Below are positions 8,283 to 15,436 of a stretch of 39,095 nucleotides of DNA, in pieces; position 1 is the first letter of the stretch, and each line of letters starts with the position of its first letter. A program made the position numbers and the translations under genes. The notes below the pieces were generated by a model. The model worked only from the letters and a program-made list of their open reading frames with translations, did no database searches and was not told the origin of the DNA. Where the stretch lies: positions 1 through 39,095 of the IMG/VR virus record IMGVR_UViG_3300011116_000569; one strand, written 5' to 3'. This stretch comes from a virus.

Positions 8283-10145
8283 ATGCCGACCAATGGTAAC
8301 GGCGTTTATACGCCAGTCGTAAACTCGGCCAGCCCGGCTGTCCCTTTCACGGCGATCCAGTCTGCGCCGTTCAATGCGCTGATGCAGGATCAGGCGGACG
8401 CAATCAACTGGATATGGACCTACGCCCGGCCTTACGAGAACAAGGCCGCCGCAGAGGCCACGTCAGTCCCGTCCGGCACGAAGGCGCTACAGCTTTACGG
8501 ATACGCGACCTATGGGGATTCACGCGGGGCGCTGCTTTACAAGCGTGTATCGGCACAGCCCTCGCATCCAGGCTATCTGCGCACTACTGACAGGTATCTC
8601 CCGAACGGATCGACCGACAACACAAATGGTGGATATTGGGAAAAGGTGTCGGCGGAAGCCTACGAGGAAGACTTCGGAGCCACGGGAGGCGCTAACAATT
8701 ACACGGCGCTTTATAATGCCGACGCCTTCGCCAAGGCCAAGGGAATCCGGCTCAACCTGAAACTGTCCAGTCTGGTCGGAACAAGCCTCACATTCACGTC
8801 AGACGTATATTTCAGCACCGGCAAGCTCACCCCTTCGGCATCCGTCCGGCTTGCGTTTCGCGGAAGCGTGACCCAGCCTCCGGGCCTGTATTGTCTGAAC
8901 CTGTCTGCGGCGGGGTCAGGTATTGACTTCGACGCCGATATTGTCAGCACGGCTGACCCATTGGGCGGCTCTCTCAAATATATCGGGTTCAGCTTCCTGA
9001 CGCCGGAAAACCTTGGCGGGTCTGCGGCGGGCGTGATTGCAAATGATACCGTATTTCCGATCCTCGTCGATACATGCCTGCGCGGCTCAATCAAATGCGA
9101 TCTTCTGGCGGGCCGGTATCATTTCGACGGCCCATTGGTCATTGACCTTGCGGCAAATAAATATCGCGGGTTTTGGATGGAGGGGAAGGGGTTCGGCAAA
9201 ACCATCCTCGATTTCAAGTTTGCGACCAGCTTGGGCGGTTGCGCATGTTGGATCAAGATTGCCGGAGCTTCGGCGCTTTGCGTGTACCCGACGTTCGACA
9301 AGTTTTCGGTCTATGCCGACTTCAACGGTTGCGCGCTTCGCATCGGCAAGCAGGACTTTACCGACCAGATCAACGAAATGCGCGGATCTATCGAGGCGCT
9401 GAACTATGCCGGGGCGGACCCTGCCGAAACAAGCGCGGTCGGGATTGAAATCAATGGCGTTTACAATGCCGACATGTTCGTCATCGCCAACACTGGCGTC
9501 ACCGGCGCGGGCGCGGGACCCTTGCTGGCCTATGGTACGGCTTTCCGGCTTCGCGCTTCAAACTTCTCCACATACAAGGGTTCGTGGGGTTCCGGGGCCA
9601 TCGGCCTGCACCTGACCGGCCCGGCTGGCGCTTATGCGTCATCCTGCGCGGGTAATCATTTTGTCGGGGATAACGAAAACAACCATATCTGCCTGCAAAT
9701 TGATGACACCTCCGTCTATAGCAATACATGCGAGGCGGGTACCTGGAACTGGTACACGTCCTGCCTGTATGACTTTGCGGGGTCGTCAAACAAGGTCGAT
9801 AACCCGCACCTGAACCCGTCGATTGCCATCACGGCGGCTAACCTTGTGGTCCCGACGACCAATCGCGGGCTGCGGCTGTCATTCGCTAATCCTACCACGG
9901 CAGATTTCACCGCTCCGACCCCTGCGGCTTCTGCGGCGACGACGTACAACTATTCAGCCCGCGACCTTGAGGTCTATATCGCCAGTGCGAACGCCATGTC
10001 GCTTGTCGTACAGAAAAACGGCGGTTATTCTGCGGCCATGACCATCGTAGCCGGGCAGGGCTTCACGTTTACGCTTCCGGCTTGCAGCTCCTACAAAAAC
10101 ACCTTCACTGCGGCAGTCACAACCATATTCTCGGCGGTGTGCTAA
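8283..10145 (+). CDS. Tailspike-like receptor-binding protein, probable beta-helix (620 aa)
   Basis: The N terminus (NGNGVYTPVVNSASP, then FNALMQDQADAINWI) mirrors that of the preceding fibre and is likely the same virion-attachment domain. From about residue 130 (EDFGATGGANNYTALYNADAFAKAKG) the sequence has the hallmark start of pectate-lyase-like beta-helix spikes, followed by about 350 residues of short strands with Asn and Asp turns. Such proteins usually bind, and often cleave, surface polysaccharide; I cannot identify active-site acids. The last 70 residues look like a small beta cap. The gene starts nine bases after the collar fibre. Confidence 0.75.
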   Translation: MPTNGNGVYTPVVNSASPAVPFTAIQSAPFNALMQDQADAINWIWTYARPYENKAAAEATSVPSGTKALQLYGYATYGDSRGALLYKRVSAQPSHPGYLRTTDRYLPNGSTDNTNGGYWEKVSAEAYEEDFGATGGANNYTALYNADAFAKAKGIRLNLKLSSLVGTSLTFTSDVYFSTGKLTPSASVRLAFRGSVTQPPGLYCLNLSAAGSGIDFDADIVSTADPLGGSLKYIGFSFLTPENLGGSAAGVIANDTVFPILVDTCLRGSIKCDLLAGRYHFDGPLVIDLAANKYRGFWMEGKGFGKTILDFKFATSLGGCACWIKIAGASALCVYPTFDKFSVYADFNGCALRIGKQDFTDQINEMRGSIEALNYAGADPAETSAVGIEINGVYNADMFVIANTGVTGAGAGPLLAYGTAFRLRASNFSTYKGSWGSGAIGLHLTGPAGAYASSCAGNHFVGDNENNHICLQIDDTSVYSNTCEAGTWNWYTSCLYDFAGSSNKVDNPHLNPSIAITAANLVVPTTNRGLRLSFANPTTADFTAPTPAASAATTYNYSARDLEVYIASANAMSLVVQKNGGYSAAMTIVAGQGFTFTLPACSSYKNTFTAAVTTIFSAVC

Positions 10146-10360
10146 TGATCGACCTCGAAACGATGAAAATCCGACTGGCGGCTTTGGACGCCGACGCGCA
10201 GGCCAAGCGTCGGATTATGAAAGACCCGGACCTCCCGGCAGAGCAATATCGGGAAGCGGCCTACGCCTTCTACAATGCGTATGATGTTTACCGGGCGGCT
10301 TTGGGAGAGTGGAACAAGGCCACCCGGCACGTTCCGGGGTCTGCCGTCGTCGCTGAATAG
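10145..10360 (+). CDS. Small hypothetical protein (71 aa)
   Basis: The start ATG overlaps the tailspike stop by one base (TAATG). The product is charged, helical and soluble, with conserved-looking DLPAEQYREAAYAFYNAYDVYRAALGEW spread over residues 29-56, written here in pieces: DLPAEQYREAAY then FYNAYDVYR. No family is recognised. It lies between the receptor-binding genes and the lysis cassette, where small chaperones or unknown lysis accessories are common. Confidence 0.7.
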   Translation: MIDLETMKIRLAALDADAQAKRRIMKDPDLPAEQYREAAYAFYNAYDVYRAALGEWNKATRHVPGSAVVAE

Positions 10361-10372
10361 CGGGGGCTTCTC

Positions 10373-10579
10373 ATGTTCGCTTTGATTGTCCTGATATGCG
10401 TATCCGGCCAGCCCTGCGACATGAAGCACGCGGAGGTGGCCTATGAGGGTAATCCTGTCCCGCTGGACCAGTGCCAATGGCAGGCCATCCCGATATTGAA
10501 GGAACTGCCGTCCCTTCCAGATGACAAGATTTATGCCTCGGCATGTGTCGGCGAAAATTATAGGGGGCGAAAAGTATGA
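10373..10579 (+). CDS. Small exported or membrane-anchored hypothetical protein (68 aa)
   Basis: The N terminus is hydrophobic (MFALIVLICVSG) and resembles a short signal peptide or anchor. The remainder is polar with four cysteines in total (residues 9, 15, 34 and 59), suggesting a disulfide in the periplasm. Its stop overlaps the endolysin start by four bases (ATGA), so it is the first gene of the lysis cassette. A role in lysis is inference from position only. Confidence 0.6.
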   Translation: MFALIVLICVSGQPCDMKHAEVAYEGNPVPLDQCQWQAIPILKELPSLPDDKIYASACVGENYRGRKV

Positions 10580-11265
10580 CGTTTGAACAAATCACAGCAA
10601 AACTTGCGGCTGATCTGCGACAGGCCATCCCGCTATGGTCGAATGAGGACATTGCAGCCTGCATCGGCAACGGGGCGCACGAATCCGCAGGGTTCAAGAT
10701 ACTACAGGAAATCGCTCCGACCGTGCAAGGTTCCCGTGGCGGAACCGGATATTTTCAGTGGACAGGGCCTCGTCGGCGTGCCTTCGAGGCATGGTGCGGC
10801 AAGCGGTCCTATGATCCGTCCTCCTATATCGCCAATTCGGGCTTCCTGATTTACGAGCTACAGACCTCGGAAAAAGGCGCTGTCGGCAATACCCGCCGCG
10901 CCAAGGGTCTGGACGCCAAGGTCAAGGCGTTCGAGATGGGCTACGAGCGCGCAGGCGTCAAGCATTACGACAGCCGGATCAAATGGGCGCGCAAGGCCAT
11001 GACGGTCATCGGGCTTGAGCCGCAGCACGACGAGCCGGAAGCGGTAAGGCTCATGGAGCCTCCCCCGCCTAAGTCCATGGCAAAATCCACAACCATCTGG
11101 GCGCAGATTGCGGGCGTTCTAACGACTGTAGGAACCGCCGCAGCACAGGTGTTTGGGGCGATTGACTGGAAGGTTGCCGCCGTCATCACGGTCGGCGGTG
11201 TGGCGGCGTTTGCGATTTACACCATCAGCGAGCGGATCCGCCATGCGCGGGAGAGTGGCATTTGA
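10576..11265 (+). CDS. Endolysin, phage tail-lysozyme-like fold, with C-terminal membrane segments (229 aa)
   Basis: Residues about 1-145 match the Phage_lysozyme2 type: IGNGAHESAGF with candidate catalytic Glu36, then RGGTGYFQWTGPRRRAFEAW (residues 54-73). The enzyme would cleave peptidoglycan at the end of infection. After a Pro-rich linker (about 150-165) there are two hydrophobic stretches (about 175-190 and 194-215) before a basic tail. A membrane-tethered endolysin with a C-terminal anchor is unusual, since anchors are more often N-terminal. It overlaps the upstream gene by ATGA and the spanin gene by TTGA, and is followed by both spanin subunits and a holin candidate. Confidence 0.85.
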   Translation: MTFEQITAKLAADLRQAIPLWSNEDIAACIGNGAHESAGFKILQEIAPTVQGSRGGTGYFQWTGPRRRAFEAWCGKRSYDPSSYIANSGFLIYELQTSEKGAVGNTRRAKGLDAKVKAFEMGYERAGVKHYDSRIKWARKAMTVIGLEPQHDEPEAVRLMEPPPPKSMAKSTTIWAQIAGVLTTVGTAAAQVFGAIDWKVAAVITVGGVAAFAIYTISERIRHARESGI

Positions 11266-11525
11266 TCGCCTTTATCCTCAGCCCCATTGGCCGCTACATC
11301 GGCGGCGCTGTCGCAATCCTCGCCATTGTCGGCGGAATATACTGGAAAGGTCGGAATGATGCAGCCAACGCAATCGAGCAAGAGCTACAAGCCAAGCGCG
11401 CGTCAGAACTGGAAACGGCTCGCAAAATTGAGCGCGATGCTATTGCCTGCAACCTTGATCCTCAGTGCGTGCAACCAGACTCTTTCAGGGAACGGGTGCC
11501 AGGTGTTCGGCCCGATCCGCGCTAG
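11262..11525 (+). CDS. Inner-membrane spanin (Rz-like, 87 aa)
   Basis: The start is TTG at 11262, inside the endolysin stop (TTGA). One transmembrane helix near residues 5-27 is followed by a helical periplasmic part with charged heptads (about 30-60). This is the i-spanin plan, although the protein is shorter than lambda Rz. The outer-membrane partner starts inside it in the +1 frame. The pair would bridge the envelope and fuse the membranes after endolysin action. The assignment rests on topology and on the clear lipoprotein partner. Confidence 0.75.
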   Translation: MIAFILSPIGRYIGGAVAILAIVGGIYWKGRNDAANAIEQELQAKRASELETARKIERDAIACNLDPQCVQPDSFRERVPGVRPDPR

Positions 11526-11607
11526 TGACGCCGACACAAGATCGACAAAGAATCAGGTTGCCACTCATAACGCAAAAGGAATTTCGCTTTGTCAATGGCG
11601 GCCATAG
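11356..11607 (+). CDS. Outer-membrane spanin lipoprotein (Rz1-like, 83 aa), overlapping the i-spanin gene
   Basis: The frame runs +1 to the i-spanin gene and begins within it. A signal peptide (WKRLAKLSAMLLPATLILSAC) has the lipobox LSAC with Cys39 as the lipidated residue. The mature part carries CQVFGPI, S-D-A-D-T and HNAKG, the pattern typical of Rz1-type proteins (C..F.PI..S..DT...Q...HN). I choose ATG 11356 (another ATG follows at once) because AAAGG lies 6 bases upstream; starts closer to the signal peptide are lacking. The gene extends 82 bases past the i-spanin stop. Confidence 0.85.
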   Translation: MMQPTQSSKSYKPSARQNWKRLAKLSAMLLPATLILSACNQTLSGNGCQVFGPIRASDADTRSTKNQVATHNAKGISLCQWRP

Positions 11608-11642
11608 CGCAGAACTGCCAACTGGATTGGGAGGGGGCCGCA

Positions 11643-11951
11643 GTGGCGGAAATAATTGAACGGGTAGCCGCATTAGAAGCTCATGTGTCCAACATTAGGG
11701 ACGCGCAGGACAGGCAAGAAATCGCCACCGATCACCTGTCCGCCAAAGTCGATTGTCACCATACCCAAACAATCGACGCATTGAATGAAATCAAGATCAA
11801 GATTGCCGAACGAAACTCCGCTTCCAAAGAACGATCCCGTAATATCGCAGTAGCTGGGGCGGCGCTTGGCACCGCAGCTACGGCTATTGGAGGGTTTGTC
11901 TGGCTGAACTTGAAAGCTGTTATAGCGTTCTTTGCGGCGGTGTTTAGGTAG
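11643..11951 (+). CDS. Holin candidate, coiled coil plus C-terminal transmembrane helix (102 aa)
   Basis: Residues 1-30 form an amphipathic coiled coil (IIERVAALEAHVSNIRDAQD), more helix follows to about 70, and the last 25 residues are hydrophobic (GTAATAIGGFVWLNLKAVIA). This layout is that of XhlA-type hemolysin/holin proteins. I place the start at GTG 11643 because GGAGG sits eight bases upstream at 11630-11634; a longer form from 11589 would overlap the o-spanin gene. It closes the lysis cassette. It is the only holin-like gene next to the endolysin, though one hydrophobic segment is at the lower limit for a holin. Confidence 0.65.
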   Translation: MAEIIERVAALEAHVSNIRDAQDRQEIATDHLSAKVDCHHTQTIDALNEIKIKIAERNSASKERSRNIAVAGAALGTAATAIGGFVWLNLKAVIAFFAAVFR

Positions 11952-11988
11952 GCATTACATGATGTAGCCGCGACCTTACTCCCATTGT

Positions 11989-12018
11989 CCCGCCCGCCTC
12001 GGTTCACGCCGGGGCGGG
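11989..12018. terminator. GC-rich hairpin between converging transcription units
   Basis: CCCGCCC at 11989-11995 pairs with GGGCGGG at 12012-12018 across a 16-base loop. It lies in the 102-base gap between the end of the rightward late operon (11951) and the end of the leftward gene at 12054, the expected place for a bidirectional terminator. There is only a weak T-rich stretch after it, so function as an intrinsic terminator is uncertain. Confidence 0.4.
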
Positions 12019-12053
12019 CTGATTTGCGTTTGGGGCGGGCGTTCCTTGTTAAG

Positions 12054-12338
12054 TTAGCTTCGATCTTTGATCATGCCGATTCCGTGGCATTCGTCGCATG
12101 TCATGCCGAGAACGCCGCGCGCGTTATCCGGTACTGGTCCGGCGCAGCGATAGAGCCCCGTCGCGGCGCTTACTGCAATCTCGCCGCTCTGGTTGCATCG
12201 CTCGCATGGGACAAGCGCGGGTTCGTCTGCGTCATCTTCGCGTTCGGCAGCGTCCACGACAGACTGATCCCAATAGACGGGGCGCGGCACTGGGCTTTGG
12301 TCCAATTCCCGCTGTTGCTGTTTTGTGTAAGTCGCCAT
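12054..12338 (-). CDS. DnaJ-type zinc-finger protein (94 aa)
   Basis: Two CxxCxGxG-like motifs are visible, CERCNQSG (about residues 45-52) and CDECHGIG (80-87), the arrangement of a half DnaJ zinc domain that binds one zinc. There is no J domain, so a stand-alone chaperone role is unlikely; small phage proteins with this module are common and uncharacterised. The N terminus is Gln/Arg-rich. The start is ATG 12338, five bases-scale downstream of the 12341 gene, with an AGG at the expected distance. It forms a two-gene leftward unit from the divergent promoter near 12535. Confidence 0.75.
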   Translation of the reverse strand: MATYTKQQQRELDQSPVPRPVYWDQSVVDAAEREDDADEPALVPCERCNQSGEIAVSAATGLYRCAGPVPDNARGVLGMTCDECHGIGMIKDRS

Positions 12339-12340
12339 AG

Positions 12341-12496
12341 TTACAGGCCTTCCCACACGCGGAGAATGACAAACCCATTGATTTTAAGCGCCTGAAGTTC
12401 GGCATAAAGATCTACCTCAGAAGCCGCCCCGGTCAGAACGGTGAAGTTCGTCGTCGAGCGGTATTGGAATTTGAAGATTTGCACTTGAGCGGCCAT
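12341..12496 (-). CDS. Small hypothetical protein (51 aa)
   Basis: The start ATG at 12496 follows GGAGAGAGACG, a clear ribosome binding site. The protein is compact and mixed alpha/beta (QVQIFKFQYRS, then ELQALKINGFVILRVWEGL), with no membrane segment or cysteine. Its stop lies two bases before the start of the zinc-finger gene. It is the first gene leftward from the divergent promoter pair and may be an early moron-type gene. No family is recognised. Confidence 0.6.
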   Translation of the reverse strand: MAAQVQIFKFQYRSTTNFTVLTGAASEVDLYAELQALKINGFVILRVWEGL

Positions 12497-12521
12497 CGTC
12501 TCTCTCCGTTCTGATGATTGG

Positions 12522-12562
12522 ACCATATGCCCATTGACTTTGTTGTCAAGAACTTTTATCAT
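12522..12562. promoter_or_regulatory. Divergent sigma70-type promoters with -35 boxes in one palindrome
   Basis: Rightward: TTGACT at 12534-12539, 17-base spacer, TATCAT at 12557-12562. Leftward, on the complement: TTGACA at 12549-12544, 16-base spacer, TATGGT at 12527-12522. Both -35 boxes are arms of the palindrome TTGAC-N6-GTCAA (12534-12549), so one bound protein could block both or RNA polymerase could occupy only one at a time. The rightward start point would fall near 12569, three bases from the ATG at 12572, so that message may be leaderless. Confidence 0.6.
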
Positions 12563-12571
12563 CAAAAAACG

Positions 12572-12826
12572 ATGACAAAAGCAAGCGGCGGAACCGACAA
12601 TGCAAGAGACTGGCGTAAGGCGCTTACGAAAGATGAGCGCGCGGAACTCCGAGAAGTCGAGCGTGCCATCAAGCGCGGGGATAAGGAGCTTCGTAATCTC
12701 CGAGCGGCCCGCCGCAAAATCCAGAACCGCGCCACGCGACGGGCAGGCTACGCGGAAGCGGCGAAAGCCGGTAAGCTGAAACTGAAAAAGCGCCGTGGCG
12801 ACACTGGCGCAAAGTCGAAACCGTAG
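12572..12826 (+). CDS. Basic, coiled-coil small protein, possibly nucleic-acid binding (84 aa)
   Basis: More than a third of the residues are Lys or Arg. The central part (about 20-48, with KDERAELREVERAIKRGDKE) is a charged helix likely to form a coiled coil, and the C terminus is Lys-rich (KLKLKKRRGDTGAKSKP). This suggests binding to DNA or RNA, but no fold is recognised. No ribosome binding site precedes ATG 12572, and the predicted promoter places the start point almost at the ATG, consistent with leaderless translation. It heads the rightward cassette with the zinc ribbon, Dcm and deaminase genes. Confidence 0.65.
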   Translation: MTKASGGTDNARDWRKALTKDERAELREVERAIKRGDKELRNLRAARRKIQNRATRRAGYAEAAKAGKLKLKKRRGDTGAKSKP

Positions 12827-12837
12827 AGGAGGCCAGT

Positions 12838-13035
12838 GTGGCGGACACGAAAACGCATTTCGATTGCCACCATTGCGGGCCGGTTGAGTGGTCGAAGGTT
12901 GTCTCGATCTATGATCTCGACCTCGATTGCGTGGTGAAATACGAATGCACGCTCTGCGGTCATGAGCGCCCTCGCGATCTAGCTGCTGTGCTGGCCGTGG
13001 CCGACCCGGCTGCGTTCAAGGAACCGTCAAAGTAG
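12838..13035 (+). CDS. Zinc-ribbon protein (65 aa)
   Basis: Two CxxC knuckles are present, CHHC (residues 10-13) and CTLC (37-40), spaced as in zinc ribbons. The start is GTG 12838 with GAGGAGG just upstream. The protein is too short for a known enzyme, and small phage zinc ribbons of this type are often regulators or adaptors. It is located between the basic protein and the cytosine methyltransferase, with eight bases before the latter, so co-transcription is very likely. Confidence 0.7.
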   Translation: MADTKTHFDCHHCGPVEWSKVVSIYDLDLDCVVKYECTLCGHERPRDLAAVLAVADPAAFKEPSK

Positions 13036-13043
13036 GAGCGGCC

Positions 13044-13709
13044 GTGCGCGTTCTCGACTTATTCAGTGGGATAGGCGGTTTCTCGCTAGGTCTTGAGCGC
13101 GCGGGAATGCAGACGGTCGCGTTCTGTGAAAATCATCCATTTGCGCGGCGCGTTCTATTGAAGCATTGGCCGGAGGTTCCGATTTATGATGACGTTCGAA
13201 GCCTCTCGCCAGATGGAATTGCCGTTGATGTCATATGCGGAGGTTTCCCCTGCCAGCCATTCAGCACTGCATCAAGGGGCCGCCGGGTCGCCACCGATCT
13301 CTGGCCGGACATGCTCCGAGTTGTCAGAGAGTTTAAGCCGGGGATTGTCATTGCCGAAAACGTGCAGGAAGCGGCAATCGCCAACGCGGCTCGCGACCTC
13401 CAACGACTTGGCTACAAAACGGATCACCGCTGTATATCGGGGGCTGATGCGGGGGCGGACCATCAGAGAGACCGTTGGTGGCTCGTTGCACACCCCTACG
13501 ACGAAGGCGAATTTCGTAGCGCCCTCGATGCAGAAGTGGCCGAGTTGCAGACGCTATGTCGAGGCGTTTGGGGGGCGGGCAATTACGCCAGAGCAATTCG
13601 AGTTCCTGATGGGGTTCCCTATCGGATGGACAGACTTGGGCGACTCGGCAACGCAGTCTTGCCGATGATCCCGAATGCAATCGGTCGCGCCATCATGGCG
13701 GCGGCCTGA
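13044..13709 (+). CDS. dcm: DNA (cytosine-5-)-methyltransferase (221 aa)
   Basis: The protein has the C5-MTase motifs in order: I DLFSGIGGFSLGLE (residues 5-18), IV GGFPCQPFS with catalytic Cys70, VI ENV (105-107), VIII QRDRWWLVA (141-149) and X LGNAVLP (about 204-210). It transfers methyl from AdoMet to carbon 5 of cytosine. The target recognition region between VIII and X is only about 50 residues, which is small, but the enzyme appears intact. No restriction nuclease gene is adjacent, so it is an orphan methylase, probably shielding phage DNA or altering host or phage expression. Start is GTG 13044 with TAGGAG upstream. Confidence 0.93.
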   Translation: MRVLDLFSGIGGFSLGLERAGMQTVAFCENHPFARRVLLKHWPEVPIYDDVRSLSPDGIAVDVICGGFPCQPFSTASRGRRVATDLWPDMLRVVREFKPGIVIAENVQEAAIANAARDLQRLGYKTDHRCISGADAGADHQRDRWWLVAHPYDEGEFRSALDAEVAELQTLCRGVWGAGNYARAIRVPDGVPYRMDRLGRLGNAVLPMIPNAIGRAIMAAA

Positions 13710-13727
13710 GTCAAAAATGGAGCCGTC

Positions 13728-14201
13728 ATGTGGGCCAACAGATTTCTCGACCTCGCACGCCTTGTAGCTTCATGGTCGAAAGATCCGCGCACCAAGGTTG
13801 GGGCTGTGGCCGTGCTCGACAAGCGCACGCGCGAGACAGGCTATAACGGCTTGCCGCAAGGTGTGCTCGACCTACCTGAGCGCATGCTACCGCCGGCAAA
13901 GTACATCTGGACTGCGCACGCGGAAGCGAACATGGTGGCCACCGCAGCGCGCCCCAGGCTGGCCGGGACGACAGTCTACGTGACGCACCCATGTTGCTCA
14001 GAATGCGCCAAGCTACTCATACAGGCCGGCGTGGCTCGCGTTTGCATAGGCGCCGGAGAAACCGTCATGCAGAACGACCCTGAGCGCCAAGAAGGCTTCG
14101 AGGCTGCAATGACGATGTTCAGGGAGAAGGGTGTTGAGGTTGAGTTTGCCGCCGCCTCTATTGCCTTGTCATTTGCCACTGGTGATCTCCTGGAACATTA
14201 G
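13728..14201 (+). CDS. Deoxycytidylate (dCMP) deaminase-like enzyme (157 aa)
   Basis: Zinc and catalytic motifs are HAEAN (His64, Glu66) and PCCSEC (Cys90 and Cys93 as likely ligands), the cytidine/dCMP deaminase signature. The length suits dCMP deaminase, which makes dUMP for dTMP synthesis; no thymidylate synthase is encoded here, so the host enzyme would finish the pathway. It follows the cytosine methyltransferase by 18 bases, so this cassette deals with cytosine both in DNA and as nucleotide. Its 3' end overlaps the oppositely oriented HNH gene by 33 bases, which makes the two transcripts converge. Confidence 0.85.
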   Translation: MWANRFLDLARLVASWSKDPRTKVGAVAVLDKRTRETGYNGLPQGVLDLPERMLPPAKYIWTAHAEANMVATAARPRLAGTTVYVTHPCCSECAKLLIQAGVARVCIGAGETVMQNDPERQEGFEAAMTMFREKGVEVEFAAASIALSFATGDLLEH

Positions 14202-14543
14202 CCGCTTTGTCGTGAAGTCGATTTTTTCGGGGCGTTCTTTCTTGGGAAATCCGGCTGATTTCAGCTTTGCCTTCGGGCGGTGTGCGCCTATGTGGCGGGC
14301 TTCCTGACGTTTGATCTTCGCCGCTATCGTGGTGTCCTTCGGGTTCTTCACCGAGTAACAGGCTTCGCAGATCAGTTCAGCGTTCTCGATAACGGGCTTG
14401 CCGCCATGTGCGTCGGCTATTACGTGATCTATCTGGAACCGCTTCGCGAGCGCCCCGCATTTCTCGCAATAGGTCACTCCATCGCGAGTTGCGCGCTTGA
14501 TGACGTTGACCTTGACGGATTTGGGAAACTCGCGGCGGCTCAT
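14169..14543 (-). CDS. HNH endonuclease (124 aa)
   Basis: An HNH core is clear: CEKC (about 26-29), QIDHVIADAHGG with the first catalytic His, N-A-E-L, then C-E-A-C and K-N-P-K-D (residues 52-69). The two CxxC pairs form the structural zinc site. The C-terminal tail is Lys/Arg-rich for DNA contact. It could be a homing-type nuclease or a recombination/packaging helper. It is the last gene of the leftward early operon and overlaps its upstream gene by ATGA. Confidence 0.85.
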   Translation of the reverse strand: MSRREFPKSVKVNVIKRATRDGVTYCEKCGALAKRFQIDHVIADAHGGKPVIENAELICEACYSVKNPKDTTIAAKIKRQEARHIGAHRPKAKLKSAGFPKKERPEKIDFTTKRLMFQEITSGK

Positions 14544-15436
14544 TGAATGTTTTTGATCGGCTGCGTAATGACAAATGGAAAGCCATCCATCGAAAATGCG
14601 GTGATGCCTCTCAGATGTTTCGATATATCGACATCAATGCCTTCTTTCATCCTCCGTTTATGCTGCCGAACCCAATGGAGAATTGGGCGCTTGCGCCCCG
14701 ACTCTGTTATTGGTGCCTCGCGAGCATAGAACAGGGACTTTATCATTTCTGAATCGACGCCAAGTCTCAGGGGCGTCTTCACGCTATCAAGCGCGTTTTC
14801 CTCTGTCGTGACGACCCACATATGGCGGAAGTCCGATGTAATTTGCAGTGCCGCAGAACCATACAGGGCAACTTTTCCCGCTGGCCCCCCGTTGGGGAAA
14901 TACTGCTTTTTGCATGGCAAAATACGGTCGCCAATGACGTTAAAATACCATCCATCATAATACAGAATGTCGTCTGATAGCCGCCGCCGCGCTTCGCGCC
15001 CACCATGACCGCGATACAGGAAGCCAAGCGAGTATGCGGCATTTGCCATAGGCATGGATTGCCACCCCCTTGGAAGCTTTTGCAATCGCTTTGCAATGGC
15101 AAAATCGAACTTAAACTCTGTGTCGCCAGCTATTGGAATGGCGGCAAAGTTAGGGAGGCCATCGTTCCGCGCATCAACTTGGCCAGAAATGGCAACGCGC
15201 TCAACGCACGGAAGCCACAACCCATCCTTATATATTTCCACAAAATCGGTTATTGCCATTGGAATGTCGGGATGCGAAGCCATCCATCCCTTTGTTGATA
15301 ATGACAGATACATTCGCAACAAAGAGTCGGTCACATCTTCGCTGTCGAAAAGCTTTATGCCAGTGGTTACAAAATCACCGTGGCGCTCAAGTTCGTGCAA
15401 ATATCCTCTAGTATCAGTAAGTCCAAGCCCGACCAT
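14540..15436 (-). CDS. Hypothetical early protein (298 aa)
   Basis: No family is recognised with confidence. The C-terminal 85 residues form a distinct basic region (SLFYAREAP, then SGRKRPILHWVRQHKRRMKEG, ending KHLRGITAFSMDGFPF) that looks like a conserved DNA- or RNA-binding module. The body has mixed alpha/beta content and no membrane segment. GGAGGGG precedes the ATG at 15436. It is located between NinB and the HNH nuclease, so a role in recombination or replication is a reasonable guess from context only. Confidence 0.7.
   Translation of the reverse strand: MVGLGLTDTRGYLHELERHGDFVTTGIKLFDSEDVTDSLLRMYLSLSTKGWMASHPDIPMAITDFVEIYKDGLWLPCVERVAISGQVDARNDGLPNFAAIPIAGDTEFKFDFAIAKRLQKLPRGWQSMPMANAAYSLGFLYRGHGGREARRRLSDDILYYDGWYFNVIGDRILPCKKQYFPNGGPAGKVALYGSAALQITSDFRHMWVVTTEENALDSVKTPLRLGVDSEMIKSLFYAREAPITESGRKRPILHWVRQHKRRMKEGIDVDISKHLRGITAFSMDGFPFVITQPIKNIQ

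Noticed and set aside
13044-13709. Truncated, inactive cytosine methyltransferase
   Set aside because: The protein is short, but motifs I, IV, VI, VIII and X are all present, so it appears complete with a small recognition domain.
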